From: Verrucomicrobium sp. BvORR106
Lineage (GTDB): Bacteria > Verrucomicrobiota > Verrucomicrobiia > Verrucomicrobiales > Verrucomicrobiaceae
Length of the DNA stretch: 64,000 nt
Assembly (NCBI RefSeq): GCF_000739655.1
Contig: NZ_BATR01000104.1
Location: 62,001 to 126,000, forward strand
Reading direction: 5' to 3'
Shown piece by piece: positions 52,615 through 62,321 of the stretch. Made by a program: the position numbers and the translations under genes. Within the stretch, counting starts at the first letter, position 1; every line of letters starts with the position of its first letter. The notes under the pieces are model-generated. The model worked only from the letters and a program-made list of their open reading frames with translations, was not told the DNA's origin and made no database searches.

Positions 52615-53865
52615 ATGTTGCAAGAACTGAAGCAGAGAGAGAAAGAAGGCCGGCCCATCCAGATCGGATTGATCGGGTCTGGCGCCATGGGTACTGGCAT
52701 TGCCTACCAGATTGGCCGGACCCCGGGCATGCGGCTTGCATTCGTTGCCGACCAGAATCTTGAGGCTGCGCAGAAGGGGGCCGACAAGTACGGCAAACCC
52801 ACTCTGGTCACCACGGACGGCATGGCCGCCCTTCGTGACGAAAAGCTGCACGTGGACGTGTTTGTGGAGGCCACGAACTCCATCATCGCTGCGTATGACT
52901 ACAGCATCGCGGCGATCCAGCGCAAAGCGCATGTGGTCATGATGAATGCTGAGGTGGACCTCATTCTGGGGCACCTGCTGCAGGCAGAGGCCCAGAAGCA
53001 TGGCGTGGTGGTGACCAGTGATGCTGGCGACCAGCATGGTGTGCTGGCCCGCATGATGGAAGAGATCGAGATGTGGGGCTTTGACATCGTCCAGGCCGGC
53101 AACATGAAGGGATTCCTGGATCGCCATCGTGACATCGAAGGCACCGTGGAAATCGCCAAGAAGCTTGGCCTGAGCACCATTCAGTGCCTCGCCTACACCG
53201 ATGGTTCCAAGTTGAACATCGAGATGGCCGTCATCGCGAACGAATACGGCCTTACGCCGTTCGTTCCTGGCATGGAAGGCCCGAAGGCCAACAAGATGCA
53301 GGACGTGGTCGATCTCTTCGACTTCGACAAGTACAACGGCCAAGGCCGCGTGGACTACGTGCTGGGTGCCAAGGAGCATGGCGGCGGCGTCTATGTGGTG
53401 GCCAAGTGCGAGAGCGAGTTCCAGCAGGGCTACATGAACTACTACAAGGTGACGAACAAGCACCCGTACTACGTGTTCCTGCGTCCGTATCACCTCTGCC
53501 ACCTGGAGACGCCCCGCGCCTCCGCGCTGGCAGCGCTGTACAACAAGCCGGTCTGCACCCAGCGTATGGGGCGCGTGTCGGATTGCTTTGCGTATGCCAA
53601 GAAAGACCTCTCGGTAGGCACTCGCGTGGAACACGCGATTGGCAGTGACGAAGTGTACGGCCTCATTGAAGAGGCTGCACCTGCCTACGCCGCGGGCCGC
53701 ATGCCGCAGGGCGTGCTGGACGTGGAGGAATCCAACGAGCGTCCAGTACTCAAGCGTGCTGTGAAGAAAGACGAGCCCCTGTTCTGGGATGACTTCAACA
53801 TGCCAGGCAGTCGCATGGTTGAGCTGTGGAATCAGCAGATGGCCCTCCCCGGCATCAAGAAGTAG
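52615..53865 (+). CDS. NAD(P)-dependent oxidoreductase, homoserine-dehydrogenase-like with SAF domain (COG4091)
   Basis: 416 residues. A Rossmann start QIGLIGSGAMGTGIAYQIGR (16-35) and VFVEATNS mark the homoserine dehydrogenase-like N-terminal part; MNAEVDLILGHLL and SDAGDQHGVLARM follow. The C-terminal SAF-type segment (SVGTRVEHAIGSDEVYGLIE) is the AFP/SAF domain found in COG4091. The reaction is unknown; the family often lies in sugar or surface-polysaccharide clusters. The FAD oxidoreductase starts 38 bp downstream, so the two are probably co-transcribed and consecutive steps. Confidence 0.82.
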   Translation: MLQELKQREKEGRPIQIGLIGSGAMGTGIAYQIGRTPGMRLAFVADQNLEAAQKGADKYGKPTLVTTDGMAALRDEKLHVDVFVEATNSIIAAYDYSIAAIQRKAHVVMMNAEVDLILGHLLQAEAQKHGVVVTSDAGDQHGVLARMMEEIEMWGFDIVQAGNMKGFLDRHRDIEGTVEIAKKLGLSTIQCLAYTDGSKLNIEMAVIANEYGLTPFVPGMEGPKANKMQDVVDLFDFDKYNGQGRVDYVLGAKEHGGGVYVVAKCESEFQQGYMNYYKVTNKHPYYVFLRPYHLCHLETPRASALAALYNKPVCTQRMGRVSDCFAYAKKDLSVGTRVEHAIGSDEVYGLIEEAAPAYAAGRMPQGVLDVEESNERPVLKRAVKKDEPLFWDDFNMPGSRMVELWNQQMALPGIKK

Positions 53866-53903
53866 TCGGGAAGTTGCGGCGGCAAGGCACGAAAGGCACA
53901 CGG

Positions 53904-55292
53904 ATGGCAGCTACCAAGAAACATGTCGCAATCCTCGGAGGAGGAGTGTGTGGGCTCTATGCCGCCCGCGTGCTCACCCGGGTGGGCATTCCCGTCACTG
54001 TCCTGGAAAAAGGATCTCTGCCGGGAGGCTTGGCCACCTCGCATGAGCGGAGTGGCAACTGGTATGATCTGGGGTGCCACATGCTTCATGAGTTCGACAA
54101 AGAGGTCTATGAAGACATCATGTCACTCATGGGGGATGATAGCATCCCGGTGCAGCTGGATGCCAAGATCCGCTGGGCGGGCAGCTTCTACCGCTACCCA
54201 CTGCAGTTCCAGGACATGATCAAGGGGATCCCCATCTTCACCCTTGCCTTCTATACCTTGGGTCTGTTCTACGCCCAGATTCGCCAGGCTCTGGTGCCCT
54301 GGCATCCGAAGAATGCCGAAGAGGCGCTGATCCAGCTCTACGGAACTCCTCTCTACAAGTTCTTCTTCAAAGACTTTACGCACCGCTACTGGGGCATTCA
54401 CCCCCGCGAGCTCAGTGCGACATTCATCACCACCAAGATGCCGCGCCTCAGCGCGGTGGATGTGATCAAGAAGACGCTCGGCAAAGTGGGGGTGAAGGAC
54501 AAGAGCCTCAAGGCGGTGGACAGTGCCCTGCATGAGGAGACGCTGCACTACTCCCGGACGGGCGCAGAAGCGATGCCTCGTGCGCTGGCCAAAGCGGTGA
54601 TGGAAGCGGGCGGGAAGGTGATTCTCAATGCGGATGTCCAGCAGGTGCAGATGACCGATGGCCGGGTGACGGCGGTGACCTATCAACAAGGTGGGGAGAC
54701 CCACGTGGTGGAGTGCGATGAGTGCATTTCCACGATCCCTCTGCCCTGGCTGGTGCAGAAGGCGGACCCGGTGCCAGACGCGAGCGTGGTGGAGGCCTCC
54801 CATCAACTGCGCTTCAAGCCCATCTCCATTTACGGTCTGCTGGTCAAGAAGCAAAAGTGCATCGACGGCCTCTATATCTACTATCGCGATCGTTTCTTCC
54901 ATCGCGTTGGCGAGCCCAAGAACGCAGGGCTTGTGGTGAAACCCGAAGGGCACACGGTGCTCATCGTGGAGACCACCTGCGAAATTGGTGATGCCAAATG
55001 GTTGGGCACCGACGAGGCCAAAGAGCGCCTCTTCACGGATCTGGAACTGGAGAACATCTGCGCCCGGGAAGATGTGGTGGAGGTGAACATCCTCCACGGC
55101 GAGACGGGGTACCCCATCTTCAGCCTGGGCTTTGAGCCGCACTACGAGCAGGTCATCCAATGGGTGAAGAGCGTCAGCAACCTGCAGTCCACCGGACGAC
55201 AGGGCGGCTTCAAGTATCCGAACATGCATTCAGCCATGCGCATGGGTGCGACGGCCGCTCAAGTGGTGCTTAAGCGGTTGCAGCATTCCTAG
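53904..55292 (+). CDS. FAD/NAD(P)-dependent oxidoreductase (protoporphyrinogen-oxidase / UDP-galactopyranose-mutase-like)
   Basis: 462 residues from the ATG at 53904. The dinucleotide motif HVAILGGGVCGLYAARVLTR (7-26) and EKGSLPGGLATSHERSGNWY (36-56) show an amine-oxidase/UGM-type flavoprotein. HRYWGIHPRELSATFITTKM, SRTGAEAMPRALAKAVMEAG and the final GRQGGFKYPNMHSAMRMGAT support a relative of the YgdH/HpnE-like group. The reaction is not known. It follows a COG4091 oxidoreductase by 38 bp and is convergent with the DUF4112 gene (20 bp between stops). Confidence 0.83.
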   Translation: MAATKKHVAILGGGVCGLYAARVLTRVGIPVTVLEKGSLPGGLATSHERSGNWYDLGCHMLHEFDKEVYEDIMSLMGDDSIPVQLDAKIRWAGSFYRYPLQFQDMIKGIPIFTLAFYTLGLFYAQIRQALVPWHPKNAEEALIQLYGTPLYKFFFKDFTHRYWGIHPRELSATFITTKMPRLSAVDVIKKTLGKVGVKDKSLKAVDSALHEETLHYSRTGAEAMPRALAKAVMEAGGKVILNADVQQVQMTDGRVTAVTYQQGGETHVVECDECISTIPLPWLVQKADPVPDASVVEASHQLRFKPISIYGLLVKKQKCIDGLYIYYRDRFFHRVGEPKNAGLVVKPEGHTVLIVETTCEIGDAKWLGTDEAKERLFTDLELENICAREDVVEVNILHGETGYPIFSLGFEPHYEQVIQWVKSVSNLQSTGRQGGFKYPNMHSAMRMGATAAQVVLKRLQHS

Positions 55293-55312
55293 ACTCCGAG
55301 AGCTTCCGTTGA

Positions 55313-55789
55313 CTACCGGTTAGCGGGCGGTGTATTCCACCCCCGCTCCATGGGAGGGAGCTGGAAATGCTCCCGGATCATGTCCACATTTTTGAGGTTG
55401 GCCTTCACGACGAGGTCAAAAATGTCACCGGCGAAGGGGACGGATCCGACCCCTGTATCCACGAGGATGTTCATGACCATCTTGGCCAGCTTGGCGCGAG
55501 GTAATCCCAGTCTTCCGGCTTGAACCACGATGTAGCCGGAGGCCAGAGAGGTGGCGACATCGCCCACGACAGGCAGCAGCATGCCGATAACTCCATCTGC
55601 TCCCACCCGCCAATTCAAGCCGGGGATGTTGATCGCCGAGTCCAGAATGCGGGCCAGTTTCTCCACTTGCTTCAGGATGAGCTCCTGGTCTGGGGTCAGG
55701 TCTGTCGACGTGTAGGAAGCGCCGGGCATCTCTGGTGGCAGGACTTCGAAATCGGTTTCGTTCGGCATGGTCGTGGATGAGGTGGTCAT
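55313..55789 (-). CDS. DUF4112 protein
   Basis: 158 residues from the ATG at 55789; a GTG at 55813 is also possible. The DUF4112 pattern is present: KLARILDSAINIPGLNWRVG, then IGMLLPVVGDVATSLASGYI and GLPRAKLAKMVMNILVDTGV, GSVPFAGDIFD. Two hydrophobic segments suggest membrane association. Function of the family is unknown. The terminus MERGWNTPPANR is polar. Confidence 0.85.
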   Translation of the reverse strand: MTTSSTTMPNETDFEVLPPEMPGASYTSTDLTPDQELILKQVEKLARILDSAINIPGLNWRVGADGVIGMLLPVVGDVATSLASGYIVVQAGRLGLPRAKLAKMVMNILVDTGVGSVPFAGDIFDLVVKANLKNVDMIREHFQLPPMERGWNTPPANR

Positions 55790-55870
55790 ACGGCTTGAGA
55801 CACTCTCTGACACCGTTGCCGCGACATTATTTCATTGGCATCGCTTCAAACGCTGGAGAGAGTGCTTTTT

Positions 55871-56269
55871 ATGAAGGTAGATCTCCTCAAGCTCCGCATT
55901 GCTGGCATCATGGGATTCCTGGCCGTAGGCCTCGGGGCGATGGGGGCGCATGCGCTGAAGAAGGCGTGGGACGCGTCGCTCAGCGCGACTGACGCCGCCT
56001 ACCGTATGGAAATCTGGAAGACGGCCAGTCTCTACCATCTCGTTCATGCCGTCGTTCTCTTGATCCTTGCTTACACGTACTCTGATCGGAACCGGGGCAA
56101 GGGGGCGTTCTGGAGTTTTGTCGTTGGGGTGTTTCTCTTTAGCGGGAGCCTCTACACCCTTTGCCTGACTGGCTTCACAAAGCTGGGGGCGGTGACACCT
56201 TTCGGCGGCGTCTTGATCATGCTGGGCTGGCTCCTTCTGATGTTCCCGGGGAAGAGGGATCAGGTGTAG
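55871..56269 (+). CDS. DUF423 membrane protein (YgdD-like)
   Basis: 132 residues from the ATG at 55871. The DUF423 signature is clear: GFLAVGLGAMGAHALKK, then IWKTASLYHLVHAVVLLILA, and the C-terminal FSGSLYTLCLTGFTKLGAVT then PFGGVLIMLGWLLL. Four membrane helices are expected. YgdD is an inner-membrane protein of unknown role. It is divergent from the DUF4112 gene and convergent with the cytochrome gene (12 bp). Confidence 0.88.
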   Translation: MKVDLLKLRIAGIMGFLAVGLGAMGAHALKKAWDASLSATDAAYRMEIWKTASLYHLVHAVVLLILAYTYSDRNRGKGAFWSFVVGVFLFSGSLYTLCLTGFTKLGAVTPFGGVLIMLGWLLLMFPGKRDQV

Positions 56270-56281
56270 CGTGGCTCCCCA

Positions 56282-58171
56282 TTATCTGCGATGCAGGAAG
56301 GGGAAGCTCTGGACGACGGCGATGATCAGTGACTCGCTGCGATAGTCCGCCTGCTTCAGCGTTTCCTCCAGCCGGAGCAGGGTGGGCTGGTCGTTCACTT
56401 CCAGGCCGCGGTTCAGGGCATAACCGAGGAGGCGTGAACAGAGGGTGCGGACGAACATGTCCTTCTCCAGCATCAGCACTTTTCGCATCTCGGCGGGTCC
56501 GGCAAAAGCTGTGCCATCGGGCATTAGACCGCTGGCATCGAGCGGCTTGCCGTTCTCGTCATTCCGCCACTTGCCGATGGCGTCGAAGTTTTCGAGGCCA
56601 AAACCAAGTGGGTCCATGCGGGCATGGCAACCGGCGCAGACGGGCTTGGCGCGATGTTGCTCCAGGCGCTGCCGGAAGGTGAGTTCTCCTTTGATGGATC
56701 GATCGTCTTCAGGGAGTTCTCCCACATTGGGCGGAGGGGGCGGGGGAGGGGCGCTGAGTAACTGTTCCAATACCCATTTGCCGCGAAGAACCGGGCTGGT
56801 CCTCTGAGGGAGCGCGGTGACGGCGAGAATGGCACCCATCCCTGTGAGGCCGCCGCGCTTGTTGTCGGTGAACTTCACCTGGCGCATCTCTTTGCCTTGA
56901 ATGCCGGGGATGTCGTAGAGCTTGGCGAGGGGCTCATTGACGAAGGTGTAGTCACTGTCCAGTAGATCGAGCACTCGTCCGTTGTGGCGCAGGACCGCGT
57001 CACAAAAGGTGAAGACCTCGTCGTACATCGCCTGCCGGAGGGTGTCGTTGAAGTCTTTGAACTTCCGGCGATCCGGATCCACGGCATTGAAGAGTTGCTC
57101 GAAGTGGAGCCACTGCCCGGCAAAGTTCTTGGTAAAGGCCAGCGCCTTGGGATCGGCCAGCATGCGTTTGGTTTCCGCAGCCAGCACCGCCGGGTCTTGT
57201 AGCTTCTGTTCCGCAGCCAGCTTGAGCAGGGCGTCGTCGGGCGTGGACACCCAGAGGAAGAAGGAGAGCCGGCTCGCGACCTCGTAGTGATTGACCTTCC
57301 AAGGCTCCTTCACCCCCGGCCGATCCTCCTCTTCAATCAGCAGGAACTTGGGGGATAGAAGGATCGCTTTGAAGGCGACCTTCATGGCGTTGTCCCAGTT
57401 CTCGCCACGCTGGAGAGCGGCAGTGAAGATCTTGATGACTTCTTTGAGCTCGGCTTCGGTTGGGGGCCGTCGATAGGCCTTGAGCAGGAAGGGGCGAAGA
57501 GCGAGCTCCGCACCCACCTCGGCAGGCAGTTTGTCGCTGGTGACGGGGGCCATCAGGCGGCCGCGCAGTTCTGGTTTGCTCCAGACTTCGGCGATGGCGT
57601 CATTGGCCCCGCCCATGAATTTTTCCATCAGGAGCGTGGAAAAGGTCAACGTATCGGCATTGTTGGCGAAGCCCTCGCCACCCGCGCCGTCGGCAGGAAA
57701 TTTGTCCCCTGGTCGGCTGGAGATGCCCAGCAGATCGCGAAGGGTGTTGGAGTACTCCTCGCGATTGAGACGGCGGACCTTGCGATGGCCTGGGTCGGAG
57801 GCGGGGCTGGCCTTGATCGCCAGTTCATTGGCCTTGATCCAGTCGAGCACGGCCTGTTTCTGACCCGCCTCGAGCGGAGTCTTGTTCTTAGGAGGCATGG
57901 TTCCGGAGCGGACCTGCTCCCGAACCTTGTCCCAGAGCCGGACGTTGTGCCGGTTCAGGCCCGGCTGCCGCAAGGATTCCAGGCTGACGTCGCCTTTCTT
58001 CATCTCGTCGTCATGGCAGTCCATGCATCGCTGTTCAAGAATAGGGAGGAGGGCCTTGTCCAGAGCATCCGACACCGAGGCAACCGTGGGGGAAGGTTCT
58101 TGAGCCGGGCACATCTGAGCCAGGCCGCAGGTGGAGCCTGCCAGAAGAAGCCGGAAAAAGCGAAAAGACAT
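56282..58171 (-). CDS. DUF1587/1592/1588/1585 cytochrome protein (PSD-type, exported)
   Basis: 629 residues from the ATG at 58171 (MSFRFFRLLLAGSTCGLAQM signal). Order: planctomycete cytochrome C-like heme site CMDCHDD, DUF1587 (RRLNREEYSNTLRDLLGI), DUF1595, DUF1592 (WKVNHYEVASRLSFFLWVST), DUF1588 (TGMGAILAVTALPQRTSPVL, then CAGCHARMDPLGFGLENFD), DUF1585 at the end. There are two CxxCH sites. These modules occur in verrucomicrobial and planctomycete exported redox proteins, normally followed by a DUF1552 partner gene. No DUF1552 is here: the upstream neighbour is a Kelch propeller. Confidence 0.92.
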   Translation of the reverse strand: MSFRFFRLLLAGSTCGLAQMCPAQEPSPTVASVSDALDKALLPILEQRCMDCHDDEMKKGDVSLESLRQPGLNRHNVRLWDKVREQVRSGTMPPKNKTPLEAGQKQAVLDWIKANELAIKASPASDPGHRKVRRLNREEYSNTLRDLLGISSRPGDKFPADGAGGEGFANNADTLTFSTLLMEKFMGGANDAIAEVWSKPELRGRLMAPVTSDKLPAEVGAELALRPFLLKAYRRPPTEAELKEVIKIFTAALQRGENWDNAMKVAFKAILLSPKFLLIEEEDRPGVKEPWKVNHYEVASRLSFFLWVSTPDDALLKLAAEQKLQDPAVLAAETKRMLADPKALAFTKNFAGQWLHFEQLFNAVDPDRRKFKDFNDTLRQAMYDEVFTFCDAVLRHNGRVLDLLDSDYTFVNEPLAKLYDIPGIQGKEMRQVKFTDNKRGGLTGMGAILAVTALPQRTSPVLRGKWVLEQLLSAPPPPPPPNVGELPEDDRSIKGELTFRQRLEQHRAKPVCAGCHARMDPLGFGLENFDAIGKWRNDENGKPLDASGLMPDGTAFAGPAEMRKVLMLEKDMFVRTLCSRLLGYALNRGLEVNDQPTLLRLEETLKQADYRSESLIIAVVQSFPFLHRR

Positions 58172-58298
58172 GGGGAAAGGAGGATACGCTTCCAAAAGGT
58201 CGCAGCTTTCCTCGCGACAGACTTTTGCCTCCCGAATGCGGAGCAAATCGTGGGCCCACAGATGAGGAGAAGCCCCTGCCTGTGTTGCCGATTCTACT

Positions 58299-59402
58299 CT
58301 ACTTTGTCGTGGCTTGAGGAACGGAGGGGGCCCAGCCGGCCGGGAGTTGCAGGGACCACACCTCGTTGCTCAATGGCCGGGCATGGCCGCCGGCCACAAA
58401 GATCTGGTCACGAAAGACGTAGGCAGAGTGCTCATGGCGTTCTTTCCATGAAACAGCGGACTTCAGCTGCGCCCATTCCCTGCCGTTACGGGAGTACCAG
58501 ACGTCACCAAGGTTTTGTGAGGGGTGGTTGGACCATCCGCCCAGGATCCACATGCAATCCCGATAGACGACCGATGAGAACCAGAGCCGCGGACTCCAGG
58601 GGGCGGCGGAAGTTTCCTGAACCCAGTGGATACCATCGTCGGAGGACCAGACATCGTTCAAGGCGTGGTACTCGGGCACATAGTTCCCGCCGCCGAAGAG
58701 GTAGATCCTCCCGTTGAGCACCACCGCCTGATGATAGGCACGGGGTGACCATGCGGCGTTGGCGGTGGCCAGAGTCCAGACCTTGCCGTCAGGGGAGGAC
58801 CAAACATCGTTTTTCAGGCTCTTCGCGTCGCCAAAGTAGTAGTTCTCCGTGCCGCCCAGAAGCCACATCCTGTCGTTGAAGACCACGGCTGCAGCAGCGG
58901 TGCGTGGCGTCCAGGCGGCTGTGGCGGTGGCCTGCTGCCAGGTGGATCCGTCTTGGGACCACCACACCTCCCGACCCGCGGAATAACCCGGTAGTCGCCC
59001 GTTGTGCCAGCCGCCCATCATCCACATCCGGTCATTGAAGACGAGGCTCATCGGCAGATCGCTGTGTTTCCAGGGAGCTTCGCGGCTGACGAGTGTCCAA
59101 TCTTTGCCGTTGGGGGAGCTCCACACATCGCGGGGAGGCGCCTCTTGAGAGTTGAACCAGCCGCCGAAAATCCAAAGGCGGTCGCGGTACACCACCTCAC
59201 CTGAAGAATCCCGAGGCTGCCATGCTGCCTGAGGTGTGGTCAGCACCCAGTCGGGGCCTTTCTCTGCTGGTGCCGCCTGAGGTGCGGCGGGAGTGGAGGT
59301 GTTTTTTCCTTGATCCGCCTGCAACGCATCAATGACGAGGAGGGAGGCAATGGCGAGCGCCGTGAGATGCCGGTGGAAGCGGGGGAAGGGGTGGCAGTTC
59401 AT
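58299..59402 (-). CDS. Exported Kelch-type beta-propeller protein
   Basis: 367 residues with a signal (RHLTALAIASLLVIDALQAD). Six Kelch-like repeats are visible by the words DRLWIFGGW, DRMWMMGGWHNG, DRMWLLGGTENYY, GRIYLFGGGNY, DCMWILGGWSN and DQIFVAGGHARP, each paired with a DVW(S/Y)S strand. The fold is a six-bladed propeller as in galactose oxidase, without an oxidase domain. Predicted to bind a glycan or protein; the function is unknown. It lies in a four-gene minus-strand cluster of exported enzymes. Confidence 0.85.
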   Translation of the reverse strand: MNCHPFPRFHRHLTALAIASLLVIDALQADQGKNTSTPAAPQAAPAEKGPDWVLTTPQAAWQPRDSSGEVVYRDRLWIFGGWFNSQEAPPRDVWSSPNGKDWTLVSREAPWKHSDLPMSLVFNDRMWMMGGWHNGRLPGYSAGREVWWSQDGSTWQQATATAAWTPRTAAAAVVFNDRMWLLGGTENYYFGDAKSLKNDVWSSPDGKVWTLATANAAWSPRAYHQAVVLNGRIYLFGGGNYVPEYHALNDVWSSDDGIHWVQETSAAPWSPRLWFSSVVYRDCMWILGGWSNHPSQNLGDVWYSRNGREWAQLKSAVSWKERHEHSAYVFRDQIFVAGGHARPLSNEVWSLQLPAGWAPSVPQATTK

Positions 59403-59441
59403 GGAGCGCCTCCAGAGGAGTGATGGTGGGATGTTGCGGGT

Positions 59442-60884
59442 TCAAGACCTGACTTTTTTGACGAGGGCGTGGATGCCGGTGGCGATGCGGTCTTCCACAT
59501 CTCCGGCCCAGCGCAGGGCGGGGTGGCGGTACTCATAGAGGAAGGAGCCGCCTTCGTACCCGCCTTCCTCCCACACTCGGCGGGAGGGAATGTAGGCGAC
59601 CATGTCATCCACATAGCCGCAGACCCAGGTGCCGGGGCCAAATTCCTTCTTGAACCGGAGGGCGTAGTCCACCACGGCTTCGGCACCGATGCCCAACATA
59701 AGCATTTCCCCGCCAAGCTGCCATGCGTGGAGTGGGTAGGGATAACTGGTGCCAAAGGTCTCGCCAGCATCTAGGCGGCGCAGCAGGCGGGCTGCCCAAC
59801 GAGCACGGATGGGATTCGCGTTTTGCAAGTCCGGCTCAATCTCTGCACGGGTCATGACCTTGTCGTAGGCCAGACCGACGTGGGAAAAAGCGGTGCGCAG
59901 CTTGGGGGAGATGGGCTGCAAATCCTTGGTCAAGGTGTCCTCCACCGCCTGGGCGAGCATGCGTCCGTAGCGCTCGCACAGCAGCACACTGCGACGGGGC
60001 AGCGGGTTCTGATCTCCGCCGCAGGTGTTCACAAACATGGCGGTCGTGCCGGGGTGCTGTTGCTCCAGCGCGAGCTGGGCGAAGCCGGGGTAGTCGCCGC
60101 ACCAGGTGGTGAAGCTGAGCGTGGTGGGGTGGCAGGCATAGCCAAAAAGCACGGCTTCCAGTTTTCCATCCGGTCTTGTCACCGTCAGGACCGGCACGGA
60201 ATGGTCCACGGGGCCTTTTAGTGGTGTTCCTTGGGCGAGCAGTTCGCTCACCTCGGCTTCGCGGTTGTTGCGGCGGTTGACGGCGAATCCGGTCATGCCG
60301 ACGCCCTGCTTGAGCGTGGCCGGGGATAGTTGCTTCAAGGCTTCGTCCACCAGCGCCACCAGCTTGGTCTCCATCTGGGTGGTGTATTGTTCCACCCGGG
60401 TCACCTGCTCCTCTTCCACGGGATAGTAGTCTCCCAAATCATCGCCTAATCTGGGGCCGCAGTGATTGTGGGAGAATGCGAGCATGACCTGATGCCGCTC
60501 CAGACCCAGTTGCTGGCGGAGTTGGGCAAAGACGCGGTCGCTCATCTCCCTCGGCACGCCTTGGAAGTCGGTGGTGATCAGCACCGCACGATTCCCGGTG
60601 GCGTCTTCCAGTGCCAGGACCTTGGCCCATAGGTCATGCAGCTTGCCATCGGGAACCCGTTTGCTGCCATAGCCGGCCAGCCAGACCGCTTGTTCTGGCG
60701 TGATAACGGCACGGGCTACACCTGCTTTCCACGACGCTCCCGCCTGAGCCGCAGCGCGGTCCGTCAGCGAGTGGACTCCGACGCTGAGAGCGCCCAGAAC
60801 GCCCATGCGGAGAAGTTCACGCCGTGTGACGCCTGAGTGAGGCGGGACAGTTCTCCAGTGGTTCGATGAAAAACAAGGTTTCAT
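59442..60884 (-). CDS. Exported neutral/alkaline-ceramidase-like protein (Tat)
   Basis: 480 residues from the ATG at 60884. The Tat motif TRRELLRMGVLGALSVGVHS is clear. The ceramidase N-terminal fold is recognised by WKAGVARAVITPEQAVWLAG, LITTDFQGVPREMSDR, MLAFSHNHCGPRLG, VLFGYACHPTTLSFTTWCGD, and MFVNTCGGDQNPLPRRS. Histidines in the HNH and CHPTT words are zinc ligands in the family. In verrucomicrobia these proteins often lie with sugar-utilisation genes and the substrate may not be ceramide. A paralogue is adjacent at 60942. Confidence 0.85.
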   Translation of the reverse strand: MKPCFSSNHWRTVPPHSGVTRRELLRMGVLGALSVGVHSLTDRAAAQAGASWKAGVARAVITPEQAVWLAGYGSKRVPDGKLHDLWAKVLALEDATGNRAVLITTDFQGVPREMSDRVFAQLRQQLGLERHQVMLAFSHNHCGPRLGDDLGDYYPVEEEQVTRVEQYTTQMETKLVALVDEALKQLSPATLKQGVGMTGFAVNRRNNREAEVSELLAQGTPLKGPVDHSVPVLTVTRPDGKLEAVLFGYACHPTTLSFTTWCGDYPGFAQLALEQQHPGTTAMFVNTCGGDQNPLPRRSVLLCERYGRMLAQAVEDTLTKDLQPISPKLRTAFSHVGLAYDKVMTRAEIEPDLQNANPIRARWAARLLRRLDAGETFGTSYPYPLHAWQLGGEMLMLGIGAEAVVDYALRFKKEFGPGTWVCGYVDDMVAYIPSRRVWEEGGYEGGSFLYEYRHPALRWAGDVEDRIATGIHALVKKVRS

Positions 60885-60941
60885 GAGTTCACATGGAGGA
60901 GGTTGGTCTGTCTGAGTATTTCCAGCCCGGGGTGGGAGTGA

Positions 60942-62321
60942 TCAGCGGGCCAGCAGCTTCTTTACCGCGCCCATGAGAATCTCTTCGCTCTCGGGGCCGA
61001 CGTTGGTGGAGCGGGGTTCCATCTCATAGCCGCCTTGGGCATAGGCAGCGCGGGTGCCGATGTAGCCTGGGCCGTAGTCACCGTAGGCGGCCATGGCCAC
61101 CTTCAGGTCCGGACGCAGAGCTTTGGCGTTGAGTTGATACTCCACGAAGAGCTCGCCTGGCATGTGGAGAACGCGGGCAGGGCCGACTGACAGACAGCCG
61201 ATTTCAATTTGGTGCTTGGCCTGATCCCGATCCAGGAAAGAGAGCTGGTCGATCTGTCCGATGTATCCCATCCGGACGGAGGTGCTGAGGAGAGTTTTTT
61301 CCAGGTCTTCTTTGATGAGGTGCTTGCCGGCGGGCAGGCGCACTGGTTCATAGGACCAGCGGACGTCACCCGTGGTCAGCGGAAACTTTTCGGTGGCAGC
61401 ATAGGCTTTCGTCATGGCCTCGGCCAGACGCGTGGCCAGGGTGAGGCGGTTCTCTTTGGACCCGTCGTTGTACTTGCCAGCGGCCACATTGCCGCCAGCG
61501 CCGTTGAAGTGGACATGCAGGGCTTCTGGCACGGACTGCCCGCGCATGAACCGGGCGATGCCGGGGAAGTCGCAGCTGGGCACTCCGGTGCGGTAGTAGC
61601 TCTGCGGGTGGCACGCGTAGTAGCTCAAGACGGCGAGGGGCTTGTCACCATTCCAGAAACTCAATTGAGAAACGACGGGATCGATCAGGCCTTCGGGTTC
61701 GGCGCGCAGGCTGGCGTCCTTGGTGGCGCTGCCTCTCATGGGCCGGAGTCGACCCTCGGGTCCGACAATGCGGCGGTTCGAGGCGACTTCAACGGCTTTG
61801 GCCTCGCCCCAGCCGGCGTGGGTGGCTGGTTGCGCCAAGGGTAGGGCGGTCTTCACTGCGGTAGTCAGGCGTGCCACCACTTCGCGGTGGAAGGTGCCTT
61901 CGCAGCGGCCCAGATCTGCCACTCCCAGCTTCTTCATGATTCTCTCTCCAGTGAAATCGCACCCAGGTGCATCATGTTGATGAAGCGCGTGCACGGCGAC
62001 GCGGTGCACTGAGGTGTTGGCTGCCGCTGCCAAGGCTTGGCAGAAGGCGTCATGCCCCTCATTTCCAATACCAATCCAGTCCACCGCGCACAGCACAATC
62101 GGCTCTTCCTGGCCCAGAATGACAATGCCGCGGGCTCGCAGGGTCAATTCATCCAACCGCTTCACCTTGTCGTAGGCCATGGCGGAACCTACTGGCGGTG
62201 TCGCATCCACATCGAAAGTCGCGATCTTAATGGCTTCGGCACGGGCAAGCGGTTTGCAAACGAAGAGGGCTAACAGGAGCAGGGCAAGCTGCAGGAATGC
62301 TCTGGGGACGATGGTGGGCAT
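60942..62321 (-). CDS. Second exported ceramidase-like protein
   Basis: 459 residues with an N-terminal signal ([20 protein letters not shown]). The same fold as its neighbour: [76 protein letters not shown], then [18 protein letters not shown]. The HxHD and CHPQ metal words are present. It begins the four-gene minus-strand cluster; the 57-bp gap to the next ceramidase-like gene suggests co-transcription. The two share the fold but are clearly diverged, so they are probably old duplicates. Confidence 0.82.
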   Translation of the reverse strand: MPTIVPRAFLQLALLLLALFVCKPLARAEAIKIATFDVDATPPVGSAMAYDKVKRLDELTLRARGIVILGQEEPIVLCAVDWIGIGNEGHDAFCQALAAAANTSVHRVAVHALHQHDAPGCDFTGERIMKKLGVADLGRCEGTFHREVVARLTTAVKTALPLAQPATHAGWGEAKAVEVASNRRIVGPEGRLRPMRGSATKDASLRAEPEGLIDPVVSQLSFWNGDKPLAVLSYYACHPQSYYRTGVPSCDFPGIARFMRGQSVPEALHVHFNGAGGNVAAGKYNDGSKENRLTLATRLAEAMTKAYAATEKFPLTTGDVRWSYEPVRLPAGKHLIKEDLEKTLLSTSVRMGYIGQIDQLSFLDRDQAKHQIEIGCLSVGPARVLHMPGELFVEYQLNAKALRPDLKVAMAAYGDYGPGYIGTRAAYAQGGYEMEPRSTNVGPESEEILMGAVKKLLAR

